A stretch of 64,000 nt of DNA from Pseudonocardia thermophila. GTDB taxonomy: Bacteria > Actinomycetota > Actinomycetes > Mycobacteriales > Pseudonocardiaceae. The DNA is taken from contig NZ_FRAP01000010.1 of assembly GCF_900142365.1 (NCBI RefSeq), positions 62,001 to 126,000 on the forward strand, written 5' to 3'. The notes under the pieces are model-generated. The model searched no databases, was not told the origin of the DNA, and saw only the letters and a program-made list of their open reading frames with translations. Positions 16,433 to 24,665 of this stretch are shown here, one piece after another (the first letter of the stretch is position 1; every line of letters starts with the position of its first letter). The translations under genes and the position numbers were made by a program.

Positions 16433-17107
16433 TCAGGAGGGTGCAGCCGACGAGGTCGGGAACGCGTGCGGCCCCATTCCGGCTGCTCGCGCGCGGTCGG
16501 CCGCCTCGGTGCGGTCGGCGACGCCGAGCTTGGCGAGGACCACCGAGACCTGGTTGCGGACGGTCTTCTCGCTCAGGCCGAGGCGGGCGGCGATGCGGGC
16601 GTTCGTCAAGCCTGCGGCCAGGCCGGAGAGGATGTCGCGTTCGCGGGCGCTGAGCTGCGGGAACGGTGGCGGTGTCGGTTCGGTGGGGGCGAGGAGGGCG
16701 GGCAGGCGGCTGGCGACGGGGGCGCCGAAGATGGCCTCGCCGCTCGCGACGGTGCGGATCGCGCGCAGGATCTCGGCGCGGGCCGCCCCCTTGAGCAGGT
16801 AGCCGCGGGCGCCGGCGCGGAGCGCGGCGAGCACGGAGTGGTCGTCGCCGGACATGCTGAGGACGAGCACGCGGGCGTGCGGGCTGGCGGCGACGATCTG
16901 CTTGGTCGCCTCGATGCCGCCTGCGCCGGGCATCGTGAGGTCGAGCATGACCACGTCGGGATGGAGGGCGACGACCGCGGCGACGGCCTCTTCGCCGGTC
17001 GCGGCCTCGCCGCAGACCTCGATGTCGTCGGCGGTCGCGAGGAGGGTCCGCAGGCCCGCGCGGAACGGGGCGTGATCATCCACGAGCAAGGTCCGGATGC
17101 GGTCCAC
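16433..17107 (-). CDS. NarL/FixJ-type response regulator
   Basis: 224 aa from the GTG at 17107, which has an AAGGAG ribosome site. The receiver domain has the acidic pair in LLVDDHAPF, the phosphoacceptor Asp in VVMLDLTMPG (near 53), the Ser/Thr switch in VLSMSG and Lys in YLLKGAA. The C-terminal LuxR helix-turn-helix is LSARERDILSGLAAGLTNAR with GLSEKTVRNQ. The gene overlaps the 3' end of the sensor kinase by 32 bp, so kinase and regulator are co-expressed. Target genes are unknown. Confidence 0.95.
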   Translation of the reverse strand: MDRIRTLLVDDHAPFRAGLRTLLATADDIEVCGEAATGEEAVAAVVALHPDVVMLDLTMPGAGGIEATKQIVAASPHARVLVLSMSGDDHSVLAALRAGARGYLLKGAARAEILRAIRTVASGEAIFGAPVASRLPALLAPTEPTPPPFPQLSARERDILSGLAAGLTNARIAARLGLSEKTVRNQVSVVLAKLGVADRTEAADRARAAGMGPHAFPTSSAAPS

Positions 17108-19172
17108 CCGCGACTCCTTCCGTGTCCGTCGCCGGATCGGCCGGTGAGCCGGCGGGCAGCACGGCGTGCACCCGTGTGCCGCCGCCGGGGGCCGGGGTGA
17201 TCGTGGCACGACCGCCCAGCTCGGCGGCGCGCTCGGCCATCGAGCCCAGGCCGACGCCTGGTCGCGGGTGCTCGGGGAGGCCGATCCCGTCGTCGGTGAC
17301 CGTGACGTGCAGGTCGTCGCCGTCCATCGCCAGCCGCACCGACACCTGGGAGGCGCGGGCGTGCCGATCCGCGTTCGCGACTGCTTCGGTGACGATGCGC
17401 AGCGCGGCGACCTCGGTCGCCGCGGACAGGGGCGGCAGGTCGAGGGGCACGTCGACGTGGATCGCGGCCGCGCCGGGTGGGCGGCGCTGCAGGTGGGCCT
17501 GCACGGCACCGGCGAGGCCGAGCGTGTCCAGCGCGGGCGGGCGCAGACCGTCGACGAGGCGGCGGACGTCGCTCAGGGCGATCCGGGCCTGCTCGGCGAT
17601 CTCCGCGAGCTCGGCCGGGCCGGCGCCCGTCTCCTGCGCGGCGTCGACCCGCATGACCAGACCGGCCAGGGTGGGCCCGAGCCCGTCGTGGAGATCCCGG
17701 CGCAGGCGGCGCCGCTCCTCCTCCCTGGCTCGGACCAGGTGCGCGCGGGAGCGCTGCAGGTCCTGCGACAGCAGGCGAGCGCGTTCGGCCTCGCAGACCG
17801 CCCGCACCGTGCTCGCGATGGGGCCGGACAGGTCGCGCAGCAGCCGCCGGTCGCGCGCGGAGAGTTCGCGCTCGCCCGTTCGCGGACCCAGCACGAGCCG
17901 GCCGACGTACTCGGCGCCCGCGGTCAGCTCCAGCACCTCGGCGCGGGTGTCGTCGACGGTGCCGACCTGCACGTCGGCACCCGGGAGGCCGGCCACCTCG
18001 ATCCGTACCGACGACAGTCGCAGCGCATCGCGCACCGTGGCGGCGATCGTCGCGAGCGAGGACGGGCCGGCCACCAGTTCCAACCGGCGACCGAGCCCGG
18101 CCAGCACCGCGTAGGGATCACCGCGGGAACCGTAGAGCAGCCGGTCGACGTGCCGCTGCAACCAGGTGCGCAGCGGCGCGAACACGACCGCGGCGATCGC
18201 GACCGCGGCCAGGCCCGCCGTCGGTTCTCCGCTCGGGCCCAGCAGCGGACGCAGCAGCCACCCGCCCAGCCCCACTGCGGCCAGGTAGATCCCGATGACG
18301 GTCGCGGAGAGCACGACGAGGACGACTGTCCGACCGATCACCACCTCGATGTCGAGCAAGCGGTGACGGACCACCGCGATGCCGATCGATGCGGGGAGGA
18401 TCAGCGCGGCGGTCGTACCCAGAACCTCCCAGAACGGCGACCCGGTCGGCCACGGTCCCGGCTCGCCGTCGGTCAGCCCCGCGGCCAGGCGGGCCAGCAC
18501 CACCACGGCCGACACGCCGATCGCCCACACCGGCCACGCGAGCCGGCGCCGTGCGTCGCTGCCGGGTTCGGCGCGGAGGAACCGCCGGATCAGCACGATC
18601 GTCGAGCCGACCAGCACCGCCCCGCAGATCAGCGTGAACCCGGCTGCGACGAGATCGGCGAAGCCGGCGAGCGCGGGGACACCGAGCGGGTTCGGCCGGG
18701 CCGGTACCCCGAGCTGGCCATCGGGGCCGGGGCGCAGCGCGGCCACGGCCGCGCACACCACGCCCAGCGCGGCGAAGACCCGCACGAGCGGCCGAGCCCG
18801 CGCGGGCACGCCGCCGGTGGGGAACACCAGCGGGACCAGCGCCAGCAGTGCGTTCCCCGGCACCCACAGCCAGGTCTGGGGCCAGCCCAGCACCGCGGCG
18901 GCGAGCGAGCCCTCCGGGAACCGCAGCGCGAGCCTGCCCAGCGCCTCCGGCACGGCGAAGCACATCGCCGAGCCGGTGAGCAACGCGCCGACGGGATGGC
19001 CGGGTCGGTGCCACAGCACCAGCCCGCCCGTCACCGCGCACGCGATCACGAACAGCAGCACCCACAGGGCGCCGGGCGACTCCCCGGCATCGACCGCCAG
19101 CACCGCGGTGACGGCGCACAGCACCACGACGAGCCCCGGCAGCACGGCGGCCGGGGCCGGACCCAGCTTCAC
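17076..19172 (-). CDS. NarL-family sensor histidine kinase with multi-span sensor
   Basis: 698 aa. About ten hydrophobic helices fill residues 1-330, followed by a GAF-like region (about 345-460). The HisKA_3 dimerisation helix carries the phosphorylated His in RRDLHDGLGPTLAGLV (near 500). The ATPase domain has EAVANADRHARAS (N box), DDGIGLP (G1) and GLGSMAERAAELGG. The large membrane module suggests sensing of a membrane-soluble or envelope signal rather than a periplasmic ligand. It partners the overlapping response regulator. The small membrane protein upstream may be co-transcribed and part of the sensing system. Confidence 0.93.
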   Translation of the reverse strand: MKLGPAPAAVLPGLVVVLCAVTAVLAVDAGESPGALWVLLFVIACAVTGGLVLWHRPGHPVGALLTGSAMCFAVPEALGRLALRFPEGSLAAAVLGWPQTWLWVPGNALLALVPLVFPTGGVPARARPLVRVFAALGVVCAAVAALRPGPDGQLGVPARPNPLGVPALAGFADLVAAGFTLICGAVLVGSTIVLIRRFLRAEPGSDARRRLAWPVWAIGVSAVVVLARLAAGLTDGEPGPWPTGSPFWEVLGTTAALILPASIGIAVVRHRLLDIEVVIGRTVVLVVLSATVIGIYLAAVGLGGWLLRPLLGPSGEPTAGLAAVAIAAVVFAPLRTWLQRHVDRLLYGSRGDPYAVLAGLGRRLELVAGPSSLATIAATVRDALRLSSVRIEVAGLPGADVQVGTVDDTRAEVLELTAGAEYVGRLVLGPRTGERELSARDRRLLRDLSGPIASTVRAVCEAERARLLSQDLQRSRAHLVRAREEERRRLRRDLHDGLGPTLAGLVMRVDAAQETGAGPAELAEIAEQARIALSDVRRLVDGLRPPALDTLGLAGAVQAHLQRRPPGAAAIHVDVPLDLPPLSAATEVAALRIVTEAVANADRHARASQVSVRLAMDGDDLHVTVTDDGIGLPEHPRPGVGLGSMAERAAELGGRATITPAPGGGTRVHAVLPAGSPADPATDTEGVAGGPHPDLARG

Positions 19173-19176
19173 GCCG

Positions 19177-19845
19177 TCAGTCTGCCGAGCGGGCCCCGCG
19201 GCGCAGGGCCCAGATGGCGATCACGGCCAGCCACAGGCCGCCGGGCACGATCGAGATGTACTGTACGGGGAAGACCTGGGTCGCCACGACCACGACGGCG
19301 AGGAGGGCGCTCGCCCAGGCGACCGCCCGGCCGACGGTGCCGCGCGCGAACCCGCTGTAGGCCACCGCCGCAGCGGACACCGCGAGGCCTCCCCACAGCC
19401 AGCCGATCGTCGAGTACCCGGCGAGCAGCGCGCCCACGGTGTCCGGGTCGCTCGTGCTGCCCGGCTGCACCGCCCACCACAGCTCGGTGTCGAGCCCGGC
19501 GCCCAGGAACACCGCCACGGCCGTGAGCAGCACTCCCGCCGCGGCGACGTCCGCCACGAGACCGCCCGCCGGGGCGAGCCGGCGGCGCAGACCGAGCCCG
19601 AACACGATGAGCAGCGCGGCGAGGGCGAAGCCGGCGGCCTGGTGGGCCCACACGACGGCGGTGTGATCGGCGATCGAGCCGGCCAGCGCGGTGTTGTCGC
19701 CGCTGTCCCACGCCTCCTGCGCGTAGATGCCTGCGGTGCCCAGCAGCACGGCGGGTCCCAGCAAGCCGGCGATCACCCCGGCCCACGCCCAGCCACGGGC
19801 TGAGGCGTCGACGGGGACGGCGGGACGGGTCGGAACGGGGTGCAC
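19177..19845 (-). CDS. Hypothetical membrane protein upstream of sensor kinase
   Basis: 222 aa from the GTG at 19845, preceded by a GAGGAAG ribosome site; a longer open frame exists but lacks one. Six hydrophobic helices are visible, for example AGVIAGLLGPAVLLGTAGIY and AVVWAHQAAGFALAALLIVF. It ends 4 bp before the kinase start, so it is probably the first gene of the kinase/regulator operon. I do not recognise a family. Confidence 0.75.
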   Translation of the reverse strand: MHPVPTRPAVPVDASARGWAWAGVIAGLLGPAVLLGTAGIYAQEAWDSGDNTALAGSIADHTAVVWAHQAAGFALAALLIVFGLGLRRRLAPAGGLVADVAAAGVLLTAVAVFLGAGLDTELWWAVQPGSTSDPDTVGALLAGYSTIGWLWGGLAVSAAAVAYSGFARGTVGRAVAWASALLAVVVVATQVFPVQYISIVPGGLWLAVIAIWALRRGARSAD

Positions 19846-19955
19846 GGCGTCTTCCTCTCGGACCGGTGATTCCACGCCGTCACCGTGTCCCGGGGTGCGT
19901 CCCGGCGACCAGGGACGATGTGTCCCGATCGCGCCCGGGGCACCGGGACGCCAGC

Positions 19956-20591
19956 TCAGTGCTTGATCAGGTAGAGCACCGTGCGGAGCATGATCAGCAG
20001 GTCGAGGCCGAGGCTCCAGTTGTCCGCGTACTCGTTGTCGACGGCGGCGCGGTCGGCGATCGAGGTGTCGCCGCGCAGACCCTTCACCACGGCGAGGCCG
20101 GTGAGGCCGACCGGGACCCGGTGGCGGGCGGCGTAGCCGGGGATCTCGCGGGAGAACTTCTCGACGAAGTGCGGCCGCTCCGGGCGCGGGCCGACGAGGC
20201 TCATGTCGCCCTTGAGGACGTTGACCAGCTGCGGCAGCTCGTCGATCGCGGTGGCGCGGATGAACCGGCCGACCGGGCCGAGGCGGGAGTCACGGTCGAT
20301 GTTCCACGTGGTATCGGCCTCGCCGGGCTCCGGCGTGAGGCTGCGCAGCTTGTAGAGCGTGAAGTGGCGGCCGTGCTGGCCGACCCGGGTCTGGCGGAAG
20401 ATGACGCCCGGACCGCCCTCGATCCGGACGGCGAGCGCCGCGACGAGCAGGACCGGCAGCACCAGCACCAGGCCGACCAGCGCGCCCACGATGTCGATGG
20501 CGCGCTTGGTGGCGCGGGCCAGGGACGTCGCGTTGGTGGCGGGGATCGCCAGCTCGAAGGTCGGGAGCTGCAGGGTGGCCGTCTCGCTCAT
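19956..20591 (-). CDS. Short bacterial sugar transferase (PGT-type), copy 1
   Basis: 211 aa from the ATG at 20591. It holds only the catalytic half of polyprenyl-phosphate sugar-1-phosphate transferases: one re-entrant/membrane helix (IVGALVGLVLVLPVLLVAAL) and the motifs GGPGVIFRQTRVGQHG, FTLYKLRSL, ATAIDELPQLVNVLKGDMS and VGPRPERP. It would transfer a sugar phosphate to undecaprenyl phosphate at the inner membrane. No glycosyltransferase or polysaccharide cluster adjoins it. A close paralogue lies at 53562-54479; alignment shows this copy ends naturally with LRTVLYLIKH. Confidence 0.93.
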   Translation of the reverse strand: MSETATLQLPTFELAIPATNATSLARATKRAIDIVGALVGLVLVLPVLLVAALAVRIEGGPGVIFRQTRVGQHGRHFTLYKLRSLTPEPGEADTTWNIDRDSRLGPVGRFIRATAIDELPQLVNVLKGDMSLVGPRPERPHFVEKFSREIPGYAARHRVPVGLTGLAVVKGLRGDTSIADRAAVDNEYADNWSLGLDLLIMLRTVLYLIKH

Positions 20592-20693
20592 GGCCAACAG
20601 GATCGCCTCGAGGCCCTGGCCTGCACTCTCCCCGCAGCGGGCACAAGGGCACGACGAGGGGGTAAGACCGTTCTCACCCTTCCGTCACCTCGA

Positions 20694-21185
20694 TCAGTTG
20701 AGCACCCAGATCGCCAGGTTCAGCGCCGACGCGAACGTCACCCAGGCGAGGTACGGCACGAGCAGCCACGCGGCGATCTTGTCGATGCGTGCGAACAGCA
20801 CGATCGTCGCGACGATGGCGATCCACAGCACCACGATCTCGGCGAACGCCGGCCCGATCAGGCCCGCGGCGAAGAACAGCGGCGTCCAGGCCATGTTCAG
20901 CAGCAGCTGCACCGCGTAGACGACGTGCGCGGGGCTGGTGAGCCCGGCCCGCCGCCACACCAGCCACCCGGACACCGCGATGAGGACGTAGAGGACGGTC
21001 CACACCGGCCCGAACAACCACGGCGGCGGCGCCCACGGCGGCTGCTCGAGCGCTGCGTACTGCTGGTCCGGCGCGGCGACGGCCAGGCCGCCCACCACGG
21101 CGACGATCACCACCGCGAGCCCGAAACCCAACAGCGCGATGATCGACGAAGGGCTCCACAGCGGGCGGCGAAGGGACTGGGTCAT
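20694..21185 (-). CDS. tspO: TspO/MBR family tryptophan-rich sensory protein
   Basis: 163 aa with five membrane helices typical of the family. Characteristic pieces are LEQPPWAPPPWLFGPVWTVLYVLIAVSG split around helix 2, QLLLNMAWTPLFF in helix 3 and PYLAWVTFASALNLAIW in the last helix. TspO proteins bind porphyrins and are tied to oxidative or light stress. I chose the ATG at 21185 over a GTG two codons upstream. The gene is followed by a sugar transferase in the same direction, 100 bp away, with no clear functional link. Confidence 0.93.
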   Translation of the reverse strand: MTQSLRRPLWSPSSIIALLGFGLAVVIVAVVGGLAVAAPDQQYAALEQPPWAPPPWLFGPVWTVLYVLIAVSGWLVWRRAGLTSPAHVVYAVQLLLNMAWTPLFFAAGLIGPAFAEIVVLWIAIVATIVLFARIDKIAAWLLVPYLAWVTFASALNLAIWVLN

Positions 21186-21227
21186 GTCCACATCGTCCGG
21201 TATGCGGGCCTATCCCGCAGGTCGGCG

Positions 21228-21658
21228 CGAGTCCTGCGGCCGGCCCGGCGAGTCGCGCGCGGCGCGGCGAGTCGCGCGTTCGGTCGCGTGAGTCCTGCGT
21301 GCAGCGAGTCCTGCGTGCCGTGCGGCGAGTCCGGCGAACGAGCCGGAGGCCCGCGAGTAGCACCCGGCCGGTGAGTTCAGGGTCCGGGGTCGACGAGTAC
21401 GGAGAACAGGCCACCGCGCTCACCTCGGCCGGTGGGCGGCCCAGGACTCCGACACACGAACCCGGAACCCGGAACCCGGAACCCGGACGCGTCGTGCGTC
21501 AGCCCCGGCCGCGCGGTGCGCCTGGCGCGGCCTCGCGGCCGAATGCCGCATCCACCGGCCCAGTCGCGTGACCCACGGGTGGAGTGCACGACCGGCACGG
21601 GCGAACGCGGGACTCGCTGCACCGTGCGCGTGACTCGCCGGGCGGAATGCCGGACTCG
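21228..21658. repeat. Intergenic array of about 21-bp units in two opposite orientations
   Basis: Plus-orientation cores (C/T)GAGTC begin at 21228, 21249, 21268, 21289, 21305 and 21326, with a further CGAGT at 21354; the most common step is 21 bp. The minus-orientation core ACTCG ends at 21616, 21637 and 21658, with exact 21-bp steps. The middle contains a 7-bp tandem repeat. No credible gene lies in 21192-21673. The layout (forward half, spacer, inverted half) mirrors the array at 53573-53861. Confidence 0.7.
21458..21485 (+). repeat. (GAACCCG)4 tandem repeat
   Basis: Four perfect head-to-tail copies of the 7-bp unit GAACCCG, located between the two halves of the 21-bp array. Confidence 0.95.
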
Positions 21659-21673
21659 CGCGCCGGCCGGGGC

Positions 21674-22255
21674 TCAGGCTTCGGCCTGGCGGTCGGACGA
21701 GCTGCCCGCCATCGCCTCGACGAGGTCCTCCCGGGCCCGTGCGACCCGCGAGCGGATCGTGCCCACCGGGCACCCGCACACCTCGGCGGCCTCCGCGTAG
21801 CTCAGGTCGAGCAGCTGGGTGAGGACGAACGCCTCACGCCGGTCCGGGTCGAGCGCGTCCACGAGCGCGCGCAGCACCACCGCCTCGTCGGCGGCCGATC
21901 GCACCACGCCGGGGCGGGCGGCTGCGGCGGCGGCCACGGCCTCCCAGTCGTCGACGCCGTCGGTGCGCGGTCGGCGCTGCGCGGTCCGCACCGCGTCGAT
22001 CGCGACGCGCCGGGCGATCGCGAGCAGCCAGGTGCGGGCCGGGGAGCGAGCCGCGAACCGGGGCAGCGCCCTGAGCGCCCGCAGGTAGGTCTCCTGGGCC
22101 AGGTCGTCTGCGTCCGCGGGGCTCGCCAGATGGCTCAGGAACCGGTGCACGTCGCGCTGGGTGGCCCGGACGAACTCGGCCAGCGCTGCCCGGTCACCGG
22201 CCCCTGCGGCGACGGCGCAGGCCGTGAGGCGGGCGTCGTCGAACCGGTCGTGCAC
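21674..22255 (-). CDS. ECF sigma factor (SigC-like)
   Basis: 193 aa. The sigma-2 region has ADADDLAQETYLRALRALPR and FAARSPARTWLLAIARRVAIDAVR. The sigma-4 region has ALDPDRREAFVLTQLLDLSYAEAAE followed by the CPVGTIRSRVARARE helix-turn-helix. It directs RNA polymerase to a small stress regulon. The divergent neighbour 52 bp away carries a zinc-finger anti-sigma domain, so the two form a sigma/anti-sigma pair. Resemblance to mycobacterial SigC is by overall organisation, not a computed match. Confidence 0.9.
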   Translation of the reverse strand: MHDRFDDARLTACAVAAGAGDRAALAEFVRATQRDVHRFLSHLASPADADDLAQETYLRALRALPRFAARSPARTWLLAIARRVAIDAVRTAQRRPRTDGVDDWEAVAAAAAARPGVVRSAADEAVVLRALVDALDPDRREAFVLTQLLDLSYAEAAEVCGCPVGTIRSRVARAREDLVEAMAGSSSDRQAEA

Positions 22256-22307
22256 CCGATGAGACTAACCCGGGAACTCGTTCGGCGGCGGGAACGACCT
22301 GTCCGTT

Positions 22308-23129
22308 GTGGGGTGTCTGGAGTTCCGCAACGCGATCTCGGCCCGGCTCGACGGCGAGGCGTCGCCGGCCGAGGCGGCCGCCGTCGACGCGCACCTGGAG
22401 ACGTGCGCGGACTGCGCCGAGTTCGCCGACCGGGCTGCCCGGGTCAACCGGCTCCTGCGCACCCGGCCAGCTGAACCAGGACCCGACTTGATCGATACAG
22501 TGCTCGCCGCGGCCGGGCCCGCGCCCCGGCGACGGCTGCACCCGGCACCGCTGCGGATCGCCCTCGGCGCCATCGGCTTCGGCCAGTTCGCGCTCGCGGT
22601 CAGCGGGATCGTCGCGGCAGGTCACCACGCCGGTGCCGACGAGGACCGGCTGGCCGGGGCCGGGCTCGCCCACCTCACCCACGAGAGCGCGGCCTGGAAC
22701 CTCGCGCTCGCCATCGGCTTCCTGTGGGTCGCCACCGGGACCGGTCGCCCGTCCGGCCTCGTGCCGCTGCTGTCCGGGTTCGTCGGCGTACTGACCGTGC
22801 TCAGCGTCCTCGACGCGGCCCGCGGCGGCGTCGAGCCGGGCCGACTGGTCGCGCACAGCCTCGTCGTCGCCGGTCTCGTGCTGCTGCTCCTGCTCCAGCG
22901 CGCCACCCGCGGCGGGGACGGCGACGAACTCGGCTTCCACCGCAGCGGTACCGGCCGGGCGACGGACGCCGGCGGGCGCCGGGACCCGGGCGCCTCACCC
23001 GCCGGTGGGTCCTCCCCCGGCGGCCGGGACACCTTGCCCCGGATCACGCCGACGGCTAACGTCATCGCCGTGACTGCCGGGTCGGCCCCATCGGGCCGCG
23101 AGCGGAACGGTTGCCCGGCCACGGCGTGA
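22308..23129 (+). CDS. Zinc-finger (zf-HC2) anti-sigma factor, membrane-bound
   Basis: 273 aa from a GTG at 22308. The N-terminal HC2 zinc finger is clear: GCLEFRNAISARLDGE, then HLETCADCAEFA, giving the HxxxCxxC ligands. It is followed by a linker and about four membrane helices from residue 85 to 210 (for example LVPLLSGFVGVLTVLSVLDA). It should hold the divergent ECF sigma factor at the membrane. The last 60 residues are a low-complexity Gly/Ser/Pro tail, and a hairpin lies 7 bp after the stop. The 52-bp gap to the sigma gene contains two GGGAAC hexamers 18 bp apart, possibly part of an autoregulated ECF promoter. Confidence 0.85.
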   Translation: MGCLEFRNAISARLDGEASPAEAAAVDAHLETCADCAEFADRAARVNRLLRTRPAEPGPDLIDTVLAAAGPAPRRRLHPAPLRIALGAIGFGQFALAVSGIVAAGHHAGADEDRLAGAGLAHLTHESAAWNLALAIGFLWVATGTGRPSGLVPLLSGFVGVLTVLSVLDAARGGVEPGRLVAHSLVVAGLVLLLLLQRATRGGDGDELGFHRSGTGRATDAGGRRDPGASPAGGSSPGGRDTLPRITPTANVIAVTAGSAPSGRERNGCPATA

Positions 23130-23135
23130 CCCGAG

Positions 23136-23154
23136 GGCGGGCCCGTGGCCCGCC
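23136..23154 (+). terminator. GC-rich hairpin after the anti-sigma gene
   Basis: GGCGGGC (23136-23142) pairs with GCCCGCC (23148-23154) around CCGTG. It lies 7 bp after the anti-sigma stop and directly before the ribosome-site hairpin of the next gene, so it may be a terminator or part of an attenuator. Confidence 0.5.
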
Positions 23155-23156
23155 GC

Positions 23157-23198
23157 CTCTCCTCTTCTCCACGACACCCCGTTCCGAGAAGAGGAGAG
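23157..23198 (+). promoter_or_regulatory. RNA hairpin that hides the ribosome-binding site
   Basis: CTCTCCTCTTCTC (23157-23169) is the exact complement of GAGAAGAGGAGAG (23186-23198), with a 16-nt loop. The right arm contains the GAGGAG ribosome-binding sequence and ends one base before the ATG at 23200. In mRNA this 13-bp stem would block translation unless opened, so it is a candidate RNA switch, thermosensor or antisense target. Confidence 0.7.
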
Positions 23199-23199
23199 A

Positions 23200-24006
23200 A
23201 TGCACGACGTCAACGGCCCGGTCATCGCGGAGTTCCGGGCCAACCGCGGCCGGGTCGGCGGCTGGTTCGCCGACGCCCGGCTGCTGCTGCTCACCACCAC
23301 CGGCGCCCGCACGGGCGCCCGCCGCACCGTCCCCCTGGGCTACCTCCCCGACGGCGACGGCCGCGTGCTCGTCATCGGCTCGGCGGGCGGCGCGCCCCGC
23401 GATCCGGCGTGGGCGCACAACCTGCGCGCGAACCCGCGGGCCACCGTCGAGTCGGGCGGGCTGACCTACGAGGTCACCGCCGTCGAGCTCATCGGTGCCG
23501 AACGCGACGCCGCGTTCGCCCGGGCCGCCGAGGCCGATCCCGGCTGGGCGGCCTACCAGGAACGCGCGGGCCGCACGCTGCCGGTGTTCGCGCTGGAGAT
23601 GCTGCCCGGCCCACCGGCCGGTTCGCCCGCCGAGGTCCTGCGCGCGGTGCACGAGGTGTTCCGCCGTGAGCTCGAGCTGATCCGCGGCGAGGCCACCGCG
23701 GGCGGCCCGACGATCGGCGCCCAGCTGCGGATCAACTGCCTGACCCTGTGCGCCGGCCTGGGCAACCACCACGCCGGCGAGGACGAGGTGCTCTTCCCGC
23801 ACCTGGCCGACCGGTTCCCGGAGGCGGAGCCGCTGATCGCGCGGCTGCGCGCGGACCACGAGCGCACCGCCGCACTGGTCGCCGACCTGCGTGCGGCACT
23901 CGACGGCGAACCGGCCGACGTCGTCGCGGAGGTGGACCGGCTCAGCGCCGAGCTGCTGCGCCACCTCGCCGATGAGGAAGCGTGGCTGCTGCCGCTGCTG
24001 GAGTGA
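23200..24006 (+). CDS. Ddn-type F420-dependent nitroreductase domain fused to hemerythrin domain
   Basis: 268 aa. Residues 1-135 match the deazaflavin-dependent nitroreductase (Ddn) fold: LLLLTTTGARTGARRTVPLG, VLVIGSAGGAPRDPAWAHNL and NPRATVE. Residues about 145-268 are a four-helix hemerythrin-like domain with the expected His/Glu ligands in VHEVFRREL, NHHAGEDEVLFPHL, ADHERT and HLADEEAW. The fusion suggests reduction of quinones or nitro compounds linked to oxygen or NO sensing at a di-iron centre. The gene is preceded by a hairpin that buries its ribosome site. The convergent small gene at 24010 starts 4 bp after its stop. Confidence 0.88.
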   Translation: MHDVNGPVIAEFRANRGRVGGWFADARLLLLTTTGARTGARRTVPLGYLPDGDGRVLVIGSAGGAPRDPAWAHNLRANPRATVESGGLTYEVTAVELIGAERDAAFARAAEADPGWAAYQERAGRTLPVFALEMLPGPPAGSPAEVLRAVHEVFRRELELIRGEATAGGPTIGAQLRINCLTLCAGLGNHHAGEDEVLFPHLADRFPEAEPLIARLRADHERTAALVADLRAALDGEPADVVAEVDRLSAELLRHLADEEAWLLPLLE

Positions 24007-24009
24007 GCG

Positions 24010-24312
24010 TCAGCGCATCTTCGTCGCGCCCTTGCCGGCGTTCGGGTCCGTGCCCGGCCACCAGTACTCGGGCACGGTGCGCAGGCAGAGGTGGTCGACG
24101 CGGTCGCGCACCTCGCCGCCGAACTCGTCGGGGATCTCCCCGTCCAGCACGGGCGAGTCGAGCTGCGCCAACAGCACGCGCACGTCGCCGGGGTGCAGGG
24201 CGAGTTCTTCGGCCAGCTCGTCGACGGTCACGCCGGCCAGGATCGCACGGACGTGTCGATCCGAGCGCCGCCCGTTCGTACAGGGGGTGACAGGGATGAC
24301 CCGAGGAGGCAC
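24010..24312 (-). CDS. Small hypothetical protein with helix-turn-helix-like segment
   Basis: Up to 100 aa. Codon use over the last 80 codons is strongly gene-like (nearly all G/C at third positions with a natural acidic composition). The segment ILAGVTVDELAEELALHPGD resembles a helix-turn-helix, followed by LLAQLDSPVLDGEIPDEFGG and a Trp-rich end (VPEYWWPGTDPNAGKG). I do not recognise the family. The start is uncertain: the GTG at 24312 overlaps the start region of the divergent YCII gene, and a GTG at 24231 would give a shorter protein. Confidence 0.6.
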   Translation of the reverse strand: MPPRVIPVTPCTNGRRSDRHVRAILAGVTVDELAEELALHPGDVRVLLAQLDSPVLDGEIPDEFGGEVRDRVDHLCLRTVPEYWWPGTDPNAGKGATKMR

Positions 24313-24313
24313 C

Positions 24314-24658
24314 GTGCAGTACCTGCTGAGCATCTACCAGCCGGAGGAGACCCCGTCGGAGGAGGAGCTCGCGCCGGTCATGGCCGAGCTGGACCGGCTC
24401 ACCGCGGACCTGAAGGCGGCCGGGAAGTGGGTGTTCTCCGTCGGCCTGCACGGGCCGTCGACCGCCACCGTGGTCCGCACCCGCGACGGCGAGGTGCTCG
24501 TGACCGACGGCCCGTTCGCCGAGGCCAAGGAGCACCTCGGCGGGTTCCTGGTGATCTCGGCCGAGGATCTCGACGAGGCGCTGGCCTGGATCCGACGGCT
24601 GACGGCGATCATCACGCCGCTGGCCGTCGAGGTGCGCCCGATCGTGACGACCGGGTGA
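24314..24658 (+). CDS. DGPF-domain (YCII-related) protein
   Basis: 114 aa from the GTG at 24314, which has AGGAGG 4 nt upstream and places the family's opening QYLLSIYQPEE right at the start. The name-giving motif is VTDGPFAEAKEHLGGF, and the fold ends in AWIRRL and EVRPI. DGPF proteins are the conserved partners of ECF42 sigma factors, and the next gene is exactly such a sigma factor, 7 bp downstream. Their biochemical role is unknown; a linked target or modulator role is assumed from conserved neighbourhood. Confidence 0.93.
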   Translation: MQYLLSIYQPEETPSEEELAPVMAELDRLTADLKAAGKWVFSVGLHGPSTATVVRTRDGEVLVTDGPFAEAKEHLGGFLVISAEDLDEALAWIRRLTAIITPLAVEVRPIVTTG

Positions 24659-24665
24659 TCACCTG

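Noticed and set aside
17166..19526. 786-codon open frame on the plus strand
   Set aside because: It is antisense to the sensor kinase and has unnatural composition; the kinase motifs on the other strand are decisive.
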